Origin: Rhizophagus irregularis
Taxonomy: Eukaryota; Glomeromycota; Glomeromycetes; Glomerales; Glomeraceae
Direction: 5' to 3'
DNA length: 64,000 nt
Assembly (NCBI RefSeq): GCF_026210795.1
Contig: NC_089440.1
Coordinates: forward strand, 1,054,001 to 1,118,000
A model generated the notes under the pieces. That model ran no database searches and was not told where the DNA came from. It saw only the letters and a list, made by a program, of their open reading frames with translations. A program made the position numbers and the translations under genes. This document shows, piece after piece, positions 33,303 to 42,530 of this stretch (position 1 is its first letter; every line of letters begins with the position of its first letter).

Positions 33303-35632
33303 ATGGTCTTGGCTTTCTGAATGAAGGAGAGACGGTAAAGATGCTAAATGAGAGCAAAGAAGAAAAATTTGAAAAGAAAACACATCTGGGAGAAATGAGC
33401 GATGAGGAGAGAATAGCATTTAAAAAATTGATAAGGGAATATGAAGATATATTCGAATATGACGAAGAGAAATTGGGAAGGATAAATACAGTTAAACATG
33501 AAATAATAATTGAAGAAAATCAAGGACCAATAGCACAAAAGAGATATAAAGAAACTGATGAAAAAGGAAAGTTTATAAAGAAAGAAATTGAACAATTGTT
33601 AAAGATGGGGAAGATAAGAGAATCATGGAGTAATTGGGCATCTCCAGTAACGTTAGCAGGAAAGAAAACTGGAAATTATAGATTTTGTATAGATTATAGA
33701 AAGCTAAATAATGTGACAAAGTCAGATGAATATCCTTTACCCCGGATAGACGAGTTGTTAGAAAAATTTAGAAAGGGAAGTTGGTTCACAAGTTTGGATT
33801 TAGCAGCAGGATATCATCAAGTAGAAATGGCAGAAGAAGATAAAGAGAAAACAGCATTCATTTGTTCACAAGGATTATATGAATACAATGTTATGCCATT
33901 TGGATTGAAGAATGCACCAGGAACATTTCAGAGATTAATGGATAAAATATTAAAAGAATATATAGGAGAATTTGTTACAGTGTATTTAGATGATATAATG
34001 ATTTATTCAGAAGATTTTGAGGAGCATATAGAACATGTAGATAAAGTATTGAGTAAATTGAGAGAGAATAATATGATTGTGAAATTGAAGAAATGTCAGT
34101 TTGGATTGAGAAATATAAATTTCTTAGGGCATATAGTAGGAAGAGATGGATTGCGACCGGATAAAGAGAAAGTTGAGAAAATAGAAAATATGAGGAGGCC
34201 GAAAACTGTCACAGAAGTAAGATCATTTTTAGGATTATGTTCATATTATAGGAGATTTATAAAAGGTTTTTCGAAGATAGCAAAACCTTTGCTTAACTTA
34301 ACAAGAAAGAATGAAAAGTTTGAATGGAAAGAAGAACAACAAGAAGCATTTGACGTATTAAGGACAAAATTGACAGAAAATCCAATTTTAGTATATCCGG
34401 ATTTCAGCAGAGAATTTATATTGATAACTGATGGATCTAAGATAGGACTAGGAGCAGTGTTAGCTCAAATGAATGAAGAAAATAAAGAGGTTGTAATAGC
34501 TTACGCAAGTAGGAGTACAGTTGGAGCAGAGAAGAATTATCCACCAACAGAATTGGAATGCTTAGCGGTATTTTGGGGAATACAACATTTTCAGAAATAT
34601 TTAGTAGGAAGGAAATTTATAGTGATAACAGATCACGCAGCATTAAAAGGATTAACAGACGGAAAGGAACAAACGGGAAGGAGAGCAAGATGGGTAATGA
34701 AATTACAACAATTTGATTTTAAAATAGTACATAGAAGTGGAAAGAAAATTAAAAATGCAGATGGATTATCAAGACTGAGATTTAAAGAAAAAGAAACAGA
34801 AAGGAACGAGAATCAAGAAATAACAAAAATAGAAAGTAATAAGGGGAAATTGAGATATATCAAATTTAGGAATAAATGGTATAATGCTAAAAGATTTAAA
34901 GGGAGATGGGATGATGAAAAATATTTTACCGATAAAGAAGCAATACTTTTGAATTTGGAGGAAAGGACAGAAAAAGAATTATTAAAGAAATTGGGAAGAG
35001 AAAATAAGCCACAAGTTATTATAATCGATGGAGTGGATGGATTAGGAAAAACAAGTATAGTACAAAATTTGATTAAAGAGTGGGAAAAGCAAGGATTAAA
35101 AGTAAGATTTAATACATTCAAAAGGAGAAGAAAAGACAAAGGTGAATTTCACGAATCAAAATTAGAAACAGAATGGAAATTTAGAAAGGAAGTAGTAGAA
35201 CAAATAAACAGAAGAATATTAGAATATGATGAAGATACGGATATAATAATTCTAGACAAATCGCCATATTGCGAATATTATTATCAGAAGACGAAAAGTT
35301 TCAACAGAGGATTAATTACTCCACATGGGAACCATGAGATGGAAAAAGAAATATTCAGATTAAAAGGAACAATAGATGAATCAATAGTGATATTTTTGGA
35401 AAAAGATGGCGATGTATGTTGGGAAAATTATATTGGAAGAGAAATGAAGAAAATGGAGAAATCGTCATACCCAACATTAAAGAAAAATGAATATTTGGAC
35501 ATGGTTAAAATGTTTAAAGAAAACCAGGATGTATACAAAGATACCAAAAGATACAGTCAAATTGAAGTTAGGAATGACGATAGTAGTTGGAGAAAAGTAT
35601 ATAAGGAGATAGAAAAACACCAAAGAGCTTAA
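33299..35632 (+). CDS. pol: Pol: reverse transcriptase, RNase H and thymidylate-kinase-like domain
   Basis: 777 residues. Reverse transcriptase spans about residues 70-320: NWASPVTLAGKKTGNYRFCI, WFTSLDLAAGYHQVEM (first catalytic Asp), MPFGLKNAPGTFQRLMD and VTVYLDDIMIYSED (YxDD). RNase H spans about 370-490: FILITDGSKIGLGAVLAQ, NYPPTELECLAVFWG, FIVITDHAAL and KNADGLSRLR. After a ~70-residue link, residues 570-777 form a P-loop kinase: Walker A VIIIDGVDGLGKTS, a DRx-like LDKSPYCEYYYQ (Lys in place of the usual Arg), VIFLEKDGDVCWENYIGREM and a C-terminal helix EYLDMVKMF..VYKD. This layout is that of thymidylate/deoxynucleoside monophosphate kinases. The whole ORF is open. The ATG overlaps the protease stop. 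Confidence 0.9.
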   Translation: MNGLGFLNEGETVKMLNESKEEKFEKKTHLGEMSDEERIAFKKLIREYEDIFEYDEEKLGRINTVKHEIIIEENQGPIAQKRYKETDEKGKFIKKEIEQLLKMGKIRESWSNWASPVTLAGKKTGNYRFCIDYRKLNNVTKSDEYPLPRIDELLEKFRKGSWFTSLDLAAGYHQVEMAEEDKEKTAFICSQGLYEYNVMPFGLKNAPGTFQRLMDKILKEYIGEFVTVYLDDIMIYSEDFEEHIEHVDKVLSKLRENNMIVKLKKCQFGLRNINFLGHIVGRDGLRPDKEKVEKIENMRRPKTVTEVRSFLGLCSYYRRFIKGFSKIAKPLLNLTRKNEKFEWKEEQQEAFDVLRTKLTENPILVYPDFSREFILITDGSKIGLGAVLAQMNEENKEVVIAYASRSTVGAEKNYPPTELECLAVFWGIQHFQKYLVGRKFIVITDHAALKGLTDGKEQTGRRARWVMKLQQFDFKIVHRSGKKIKNADGLSRLRFKEKETERNENQEITKIESNKGKLRYIKFRNKWYNAKRFKGRWDDEKYFTDKEAILLNLEERTEKELLKKLGRENKPQVIIIDGVDGLGKTSIVQNLIKEWEKQGLKVRFNTFKRRRKDKGEFHESKLETEWKFRKEVVEQINRRILEYDEDTDIIILDKSPYCEYYYQKTKSFNRGLITPHGNHEMEKEIFRLKGTIDESIVIFLEKDGDVCWENYIGREMKKMEKSSYPTLKKNEYLDMVKMFKENQDVYKDTKRYSQIEVRNDDSSWRKVYKEIEKHQRA

Positions 35633-35647
35633 AATTATATTTCCAAA

Positions 35648-35989
35648 ATGGTATTAGGAGATTGTTATATGAATTGGTTTCTTACCTATCGAGTAAAGGT
35701 CGATAAGATATGGAAAGTGACTATAAAAGAAGAAGAGAACGAAACAATTATCCATTTAAGGATCGAAGAAGAAGAAGACTTCATACTAGTAGATGTACAC
35801 ATTATAATAAGACTAAAAGAGAAAAAGGTGAAATTAATTATGGAAGATGGAAACAATATGATAATAGAAGAAAGACCAATAGAAAAAGGATTAGGATGGG
35901 TACGATCTAAATTGATTATAGGGAACGAAAAATATATAAGAAGGATAGAAATACCAAGGATCAAAAATAAATCAAGAGATAAAAATTAA
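35648..35989 (+). CDS. Small unknown ORF between pol and integrase
   Basis: 113 residues (MVLGDCYMNWFLTYRVKVDK..), 15 bases after the pol stop and in the same frame. It is rich in Glu, Lys and Ile, with beta-strand-like alternation (ETIIHLRIEEEEDFILVDVH) and a basic end KNKSRDKN. I do not recognise it. It could be an accessory protein, or a piece once joined to pol or integrase. Confidence 0.5.
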   Translation: MVLGDCYMNWFLTYRVKVDKIWKVTIKEEENETIIHLRIEEEEDFILVDVHIIIRLKEKKVKLIMEDGNNMIIEERPIEKGLGWVRSKLIIGNEKYIRRIEIPRIKNKSRDKN

Positions 35990-36133
35990 AAATATATGGA
36001 ACAGTTATCACGACGCTTTATTTTTACAACACCTTAATTTTTACAACACCTTAATTTTTTTTTACAACACTTCAACCCTTTATAACATTTCAACCTTTTA
36101 CAACACTTTAGCTTTTAGAATTACAACATAGAC
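35990..36133 (+). repeat. Spacer with TTTACAACAC repeats
   Basis: Five to six imperfect copies of (T)TTTACAACACCTTAA-like sequence lie between the small ORF and the integrase ATG. Unlike the flanking ORFs, the spacer is T/C-rich. A leader or initiation role for integrase translation is possible but unproven. Confidence 0.65.
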
Positions 36134-37321
36134 ATGGAAGAGGAAGAATATAATAGGATAGCGAGGAATATCAACGACGAACGGGAATATGAAATTATAG
36201 GAGGATTAATTTACAAAATAAAAGATGAGAAAAGACTAAGAGTGACAAGAAAATATGAATTTGAAGGGTTAATGTACATAGCTCATGATCATGAATTATC
36301 AGGACACTTTGGAATAGATGCAACGTATAATAGGATCAAGGATGGGTATTATTGGAAAGGGATGAGAAAAGATGTAGAAGCTTATGTCAAATCATGTAAT
36401 AATTGTCAGAGGAGAGGAAAACCAATAGGAAAACATGAACTGAATGTAATCAAAGTTATAGAACCATTTTATCAAATTGGGATTGATGTAGTGGGACCAT
36501 TACCAGTAACAAAGAGAAATAATAGATATATAGTTACAGCGATGGATTATTTTACAAAATGGCCTGAAGCAAAGGCATTGGAAACAGCAGATGCTAAGGA
36601 AATTGCAAGATTTATTTATGAAGATATAATATGTAGGCATGGATGTCCAAAGAAGATATTGAGTGATAGAGGAAGTCATTTCAATAATAAATTAGTGAAA
36701 TCATTAATGGAGGGATTTCAGATAAAACATAACTTTTCGACGCCTTATCATCCAAAAACTAATGGGTTAATTGAAAGATTTAATAAGACATTATGTGAAT
36801 CATTAGCAAAGCTAAGTAATATCGAAGATTGGGATTTGAAAGTACCAGGAGTATTGTTCGCGTATCGAACTAAAAGGAATGATTCAACGAAAATGAAACC
36901 AGGATATTTAATATATGGGAGACAAATGAAGACATTATTAGATTTAGAAGATAAGGAAATTACCATGGCAGAGAGAGTTAATGGGTTGATCGAAGGATTA
37001 CCAAACATTAGGAATCAAGCTAAAGAAAATGTCAGGAAATCTCAGGAAAAACAAAAATCGTACCATGATAAAAAGAATAGAATAAAGCAGAAATTACAAA
37101 TCGGAGATAAAGTACTATATTATGATGCAGCAAAAGAGAAACAATGGTCTGGAAAGTTAGAAGAAAAATGGAAAGGACCTTATTATGTACATGAGATAAT
37201 TTCTAAAGGATCATACAGAATTAAAACTATGGAAGGGAAGATATTGAAAACACCAGTGAATGGTGAATTACTGAAGGAATATATTGATAGGACAAATTTT
37301 GAAGTAATAGTTCGAATTTGA
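36134..37321 (+). CDS. Integrase, separate ORF
   Basis: 395 residues from MEEEEYNRIARNIND. The zinc-binding HHCC domain is at about residues 52-90 (HDHELSGHFG, CNNCQRR). The DDE core has GIDVVGPLPV, SDRGSHFNNK and NGLIERFNK, with exactly 35 residues between the second Asp and the Glu, as in retroviral/Ty3 integrases. The C-terminal GPY/F module is KWKGPYYVHEIISKGSYRI. No chromodomain is visible. The enzyme inserts the cDNA and here would give a 4-bp (possibly 5-bp) duplication. In most Ty3 elements integrase is part of the pol polyprotein. Here it has its own start after a non-coding spacer. Confidence 0.92.
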   Translation: MEEEEYNRIARNINDEREYEIIGGLIYKIKDEKRLRVTRKYEFEGLMYIAHDHELSGHFGIDATYNRIKDGYYWKGMRKDVEAYVKSCNNCQRRGKPIGKHELNVIKVIEPFYQIGIDVVGPLPVTKRNNRYIVTAMDYFTKWPEAKALETADAKEIARFIYEDIICRHGCPKKILSDRGSHFNNKLVKSLMEGFQIKHNFSTPYHPKTNGLIERFNKTLCESLAKLSNIEDWDLKVPGVLFAYRTKRNDSTKMKPGYLIYGRQMKTLLDLEDKEITMAERVNGLIEGLPNIRNQAKENVRKSQEKQKSYHDKKNRIKQKLQIGDKVLYYDAAKEKQWSGKLEEKWKGPYYVHEIISKGSYRIKTMEGKILKTPVNGELLKEYIDRTNFEVIVRI

Positions 37322-37337
37322 TGGGACTCAAATTTTA

Positions 37338-37351
37338 GGTGGGGGGCAAAC
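37338..37351 (+). promoter_or_regulatory. Polypurine tract
   Basis: GGTGGGGGGCAAAC directly precedes the 3' LTR (TGTAGCC), the usual place of the plus-strand primer. Confidence 0.75.
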
Positions 37352-38732
37352 TGTAGCCATAGATACTGAAGTAATCGCATAATATGGAGGAATAATATGG
37401 AATAAAAGATCAAACGATAGAAAGTCACATGATTGGATAAAATTAACCGGAAAGGATAAACTTTTAGGAGAAGGAATGATCTACATGATGTAATGTTTAT
37501 TAAATGATTAACGGAGAACCAATAGATCAAGTGGGGAGTTGATCGATGTGGCTTGGCAACCAGTTTATCAAGTTCAACAATAGGAACAATTAGGAGGAGT
37601 AATCATAAGCCACAAATGATAAATCATATAAAAAGGAAGGATAGCGAATTAAAGGAACAAAAAAAAATAGGAACATGTAAAATATTGATGAACTGCAGCC
37701 GCAGTAGAAGAATAGCTGACGAGACGCAGTAGAAAAGATAACACAGCCACAAAAGATGGATCTTTATGATATAATATTTGAAAGATTATTTTATTTTAAA
37801 GAAGAGATAGCACAGCCACAAAAGATGGATCTTTACGATATAATATTTGAAAGATTATTTTATTTTAAAGAAAAGATAGCACAGCCACAAAAGATGGATC
37901 TTTACGATATAATATTTGAAAGATTATTTTATTTTAAAGAAAAGATAGCACAGCCACAAAAGATGGATCTTTACGATATAATATTTGAAAGATTATTTTA
38001 TTTTAAAGAAAAGATAGCACAGCCACAAAAGAGGGATTATATCTTTACGACATAATATGCGAAAGATTATTTTAAAGAAAAGATAGCATATTAAAATAGT
38101 ATAACATATTAGAAAAGATAACATATAAAATAGCATATAAGATAGCGCATAAAAGATAACATATAAAATATTAGAAAGAAATAAGAAGTAGGAAAAGAAA
38201 GAATAAGAAAGTTGGTTTAAATAGGAGCGGAATGGGAAGTGAATTCCACAGTCGTCAGATACGATGTAAAACTTTAAGTAAATTAGTTAATTGTGAATTT
38301 TATGAAGAATAAATAAAATACCCTTTGATATGAAAATAAATTGTTTCGATTGTTTTTGTTACTATTTTCTTATGATGAAAAAGTAATTTTGTTTAATTAA
38401 TTGTTAGTAAAGCGTAATGTTATTTTAAAGGTAATAGGTTCGCCCTAAACTTTACTGTAATGTTCGCTTAATTAATTTTAATTGGACAAATTCATGGTGA
38501 ATTTAATGTCATAACAAGAATTATGAAATGAATAAAATATAAACTTTTGTAAAGAGAACTATCGTATTTTGAAAGAAGATAATGGATGAAATATCGTGGC
38601 GAGAGCTATCGCAATTTGAAAGTTAAGTAGTAATAAAACTAAACCAAGCAAGAATATTAATGTTTCGTGGAGAACGTATATACGTTAAAGCAGGGAAGTT
38701 TGTTTACCGCCGGGTGGCAGACGGGGGTGACA
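37352..38732 (+). repeat. 3' LTR
   Basis: 1,381 bp, matching the 5' LTR apart from one substitution (GCC versus GCT) and one extra G near the end. It includes the same four 69-bp tandem units (37741-38036) and ends GGGGGTGACA before the ACGT duplication. Confidence 0.92.
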
Positions 38733-38736
38733 ACGT

Positions 38737-41181
38737 GACCTTTTTTACCTTTCGCAACTTTTGACACCTCAAGGAACACATTTGCTCTCCTGGTCTGTCA
38801 TATATGCTAATTCTGTTCAAAAGCGTGGTAATGCCCGTCTTCCCAATTGGTACAAAAATCTCTTTGCTAATGTTACGATTCCAGATAAACCTGGTTTGTT
38901 AAAAGACCGATTTATGACTGAACAACGACCTGTGAGCCAGATTGCAAAAGAACTTGCTCCTTGCACTCCTCCTTCTGGTTATAAGAAGAATTGGATTGTC
39001 ACGATAAATGATAATGGCCTTCCGTTATTCGGTAAACAGATCCAGATCCAACCCAAACGCTTCACTTGTACCATTGTACATTGGACTTCAGACTGCTTAT
39101 CTCGTCCGAGTGATTTGATTACTCTACAACCTTGTCCTGGCTGCAATTTAAATATAAATAAATCTTCCTATTCAAAGAAATCAGTTGCTACTGGTTCTAT
39201 TTCTTGCTCCTATTCGGCCTCTCTTCGTCAGTCATGGATCTTACCTATGAAGAAATCATCCATTTTGAATCACACATCCAGCTTGACTGCTATTAAGGTT
39301 GCTTGCCGAAACCTAGGGGTTTAGGCAAGATGGCGTTTCGCCGAAAAGCGAAATTCTGCCGAAACTATATTAAAGTTATATTTAAAAACTGGCAAAACTT
39401 TGGAGAAAGGCGAAACTGCCGAAACTTATTATAAATGCCGAAACTGCTGAAACTCTGCCGAAACTATAATAAATCTATAGTAAAATTTTGACGAAACTAA
39501 TCGTAGGATTTTGAAGAGGTTTAGACAAGCAACCTTAACTGCTATGGTGTCGTGGGCGGAAATCATGGACTTTGTAACTTCATTTTGTAATCCTTCAGTT
39601 CGCTTGATGCCTGCTGCTGATATTCCCCATACTTCCTTTGATACTGTCGACAAGGCTTCGCCTACTCCACATTTACTTACGGCTGGCGATGTTGCTGCTT
39701 CATCATCGGTCGTGCCTTCTTCAGACTCACAATATATCTTTTACACTGATGGTTCTCTCATTAATTTAGGAACTAGTGATGTTTCTATGGGATAGGGCTG
39801 GGTTCAAATTGTCAAAGATTCTGGCTTTCTTAATTCCATTGCCACTTATAAGCGGGGTTTTATTCACGATTGGCCTTCTTCTTCTCATACTGAAGCTGCT
39901 GCTATTTATGCAGCTTTATCAGCTTCTCCTGCCAACTCCGTAGTTCACATTTATACAGATTCACAGTCTTTCATCGAGGGTTTAAAACATTGTTTTTTAT
40001 CTGATTATTCAAATTCTCGTCTTTATTATAAGACTACCAACTTTGAACTTTGGGCCATCATTCAACAACTGATTGTGGATAAACAACTTTCAGTTTTACC
40101 TCATAAGGTTAAAGTTCACTCTAATTTTTATTGGAATGACTTCGCTGATTCTCTTGCCAATACTGCCCATACATCTGACGATGCTATTCTTATTTCCCGT
40201 CTCGACCTTGCCACGGTTCATGATTATATTACGTCTTACGACGACGTTGTCTGCGAAACCAACCCAAGGCATCTGTTTAAACAATATCATCAGATGTTGT
40301 ATATGAAAGACCTTTTAGCTCTTTCTCGTTTCCGTTTTATTTCTCTTTTAACAGATCCATCCCGATACGTGGTTGATTGGGCTCTTACCTGGCATACGTT
40401 AATATTCCAACCCAAATTTGATAATTCCTTCACTAAGGAAAATGTCTCTAGACATCACACGTTAAAATTTCAACTTTTTCTGGAAGACTTACCTACTTTG
40501 AAATCACTGAAAAGAACACGACCTGATTTATACGTAGAGATTCTGACCTGTCGTTCTTGTGAAGACCACTTAGAAGATTTTATGCATTTATTTTTATGCA
40601 AAAAGCGCCGCGTTAAATTACATCAAATTTTAACGTCATATCTCCACCACCTTACCCAAAAAATTAAAGAAGCGGGTGATAATGCCAATTGTGATTACTC
40701 TTCTTCAATTAATAGAGTTACTTCCCTTCCTTGCTGGATTTTTTCATCTAACAACTGGTCCTCTTATAGTCTCGTCCGTGGTTGTTTGCCTAACGCCTTT
40801 CTGGAAGTTTTTATAAACTTAGGTATTCCTCACCTCACTGCTATGAATGTGGTTGCCGCTATACATAACAATTTTATCAACAAATTCCGTAAACGAATTT
40901 GGAATCCGCGTTCGTATGATAAAGGATTATGGGAACATACGATGAACATTTCTTCAAAACTTAAACAATCTTCAAGGCCTAAAGGTTTGCCTAAATCTTC
41001 TTATTTACCCTACTCGTCTTTACCACCTCTGACCCATGTTGATTCACGTAACTCTGGAACCGATTGGTTAAAAAACTCGATGCAATATGGATTATCTTGG
41101 TTTAATCACATTTCGGGTTTTATGGGTCGTCTAACGGTGCTACTTAATAACCGCTTTTGCAGGATGGAGTGTCGATTTTAA
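38737..41181 (+). pseudogene. LINE ORF2, 3' part: RNase H and C-terminal region
   Basis: After removing the LTR element, this continues in the same frame as 24395-26014. RNase H motifs are IFYTDGSLINL, SSSHTEAAAIYAAL, VVHIYTDSQSFIEG and KVHSNFYWNDFADSLANTA. A long C-terminal region follows with a CxxC..H-type segment (LTCRSCEDHLEDFMHLFLCKK), common in LINEs with RNase H. Breaks are the MITE at 39294-39537 (adds in-frame stops) and a TAG at 39793-39795 inside RNase H. The ORF ends ..NNRFCRMECRF. The 3' region 41182-41434 ends with TAAAGGCTACTATGCC, without a long poly(A). Confidence 0.85.
39294..39537. mobile_element. 244-bp hAT-like MITE inside LINE RNase H region
   Basis: The termini TAAGGTTGCTTG and CAAGCAACCTTA are perfect inverted repeats. 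Both sides carry ACTGCTAT (39286-39293, 39538-39545), an 8-bp duplication typical of hAT transposition. The interior has many copies of GCCGAAACT. Removing the element and one duplication restores a continuous reading through ..LTAMVSW. No ORF. Confidence 0.88.
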
Positions 41182-41434
41182 TAGTAGGCGCGTCATTCGT
41201 TATTTTGTTAGCATAGTTGCTTCTACTTTGGTTGGAATATATCAAGGGGGGAGATCTAGGAAGTGTTAGTATTAGCGAATTTTCTTTTGAACTTTCTTTT
41301 AATTTTAATTTCTTTCAGGAGACTATATAGCTTTGTTTTTTGTTAGTTTTTATTTTATTTTCTTTTTCTTATATGTAATTTTGTAAAGTTTGATAAATAA
41401 TTAATAAAGATAAAGGCTACTATGCCATGTTTGC

Positions 41435-41450
41435 CCAAAAGTGTGACTTA
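41435..41450 (+). repeat. LINE target-site duplication, right copy
   Basis: CCAAAAGTGTGACTTA, identical to 20234-20249. Confidence 0.8.
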
Positions 41451-41567
41451 AGCAATCATTATACTTTGTCTCCCGTTGGGCTCTACCTATTTTTTCCCAA
41501 GAAGACATAGATGAAAAATATAAGGATTTTTTGCCTTGAGTAATAGTATAAGAACTTTTCAACATTA

Positions 41568-42528
41568 CAGTCAACTCTCTTTATAGTCACACATTTGGGA
41601 CAGTCCATATTTGGTGATTATAAAGAGATGTGACTATATAAAAAATTTCTTATATTAGTATATCATAATTCCGGCCAAAAATTAACATAATTTTAGCCAA
41701 AATTATACTCAAAACTTTATTGTATCATAACTCCGCCAATATTAATTGTAGAGAGATAATCTTACCGCCATTCGATTCGTCTTGATGAGACGGTTCTAAT
41801 GGTATAAAATACATCGAAATCTAATCACTAGATTAATTTCCGAAATTAAAAAAATATTAATGGTTTTTGTGTAATAACTCTGCCAATATTGATCCTAGAA
41901 AGACGATCTTACCGCCATTCGATTCGTCTTGATGAGACGGTTCTAATGGTATAAAATACATCGAAATTCAATCACTAGATTAATTTCCGAAATTAAAAAA
42001 TATTAAATGGTTTTTAAGTAGTAACTCCGTCAATAATGATCACAAAGAGATGAGCTTACCACCATTCGATTCGTCTTGATGAGGCGATTCCAACGAGCTA
42101 TTAATCGTCTTTTTACAATCACTAGGTACCGAGAAATTTAGCAAAATGTTAAATGGCGCAGTAAACGTAAATTAAGAAATATAATAATGCCGATGCTTAA
42201 CATTTTGTTGAATAACTCATCAGCCAGTGATCGCAAAAGGATAAAACTACCACCATTCGATTCATCTCAGTGAGACGATTCTAACAAGCTATGATACATC
42301 TTTGTACGATTATTAGATGCCAAGTTATTTAATATATTCTTTATATAACTGTGATTATAAACGGTTTTTTTTAATATAAGATTTTTGAGGATAGGTGTGA
42401 TAGTGACTATAGATAGATTGTGACTATATAGGATAGTTTTTAATAATAAAGTGTTTTGAACATTCAACTGGTGTGATTATATAGTAGAATGTGACTATAA
42501 CGGGAGTGACTATAGAGGGAGTTGACTG
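41568..42528. mobile_element. 961-bp pogo/Tigger-like non-autonomous element
   Basis: The ends CAGTCAACTCTCTTTATAGTCAC and its near-perfect inverted copy are flanked by TA on both sides. This matches the CAGT..ACTG ends and TA duplication of Tc1/mariner-pogo elements. Inside are four diverged ~130-bp tandem units (about 41750-42320), each with a CCATTCGATTCGTCTTGATG core. No transposase ORF. Confidence 0.8.
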
Positions 42529-42530
42529 TA

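Larger units (their letters stand above)
26021..38732 (+). mobile_element. Ty3/gypsy-type LTR retrotransposon encoding a kinase-fused pol
   Basis: It is 12,712 bp long with LTRs of 1,380 and 1,381 bp beginning TGTAGCC and ending GGTGACA, flanked by ACGT on both sides (26017-26020, 38733-38736). Order: 5' LTR, primer site, ~1.7-kb leader, gag, protease, RT-RNase H-kinase, small ORF, integrase, polypurine tract, 3' LTR. The integrase-last order and GPY/F integrase C-terminus place it in Ty3/gypsy. I see only two differences between the LTRs, both near their 3' ends, so the insertion is recent. It may still be active, and its sense strand is very purine-rich. The insertion split the LINE ORF2. 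Confidence 0.93.
20250..41434 (+). mobile_element. Full-length LINE (APE-RT-RNase H), interrupted by two insertions
   Basis: The element is bounded by a 16-bp direct repeat and runs from a ~100-bp 5' leader through ORF1 (20352) and ORF2 (22555 onward) to a short 3' tail that ends TAAAGGCTACTATGCC. Removing the 12.7-kb LTR element (26021-38732 plus one ACGT) and the 244-bp MITE (39294-39537 plus one 8-bp duplication) leaves about 8.2 kb. ORF2 encodes an APE-type endonuclease, reverse transcriptase and RNase H, as in I-like/Tad-like LINEs of fungi. The reading strand is pyrimidine-rich. Several nonsense codons and at least two frameshifts show it is no longer autonomous. Confidence 0.85.

Noticed and set aside
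30443-36000. Many minus-strand ORFs opposite gag and pol
   Set aside because: The purine-rich sense strand leaves long open pyrimidine-rich antisense frames without motifs.
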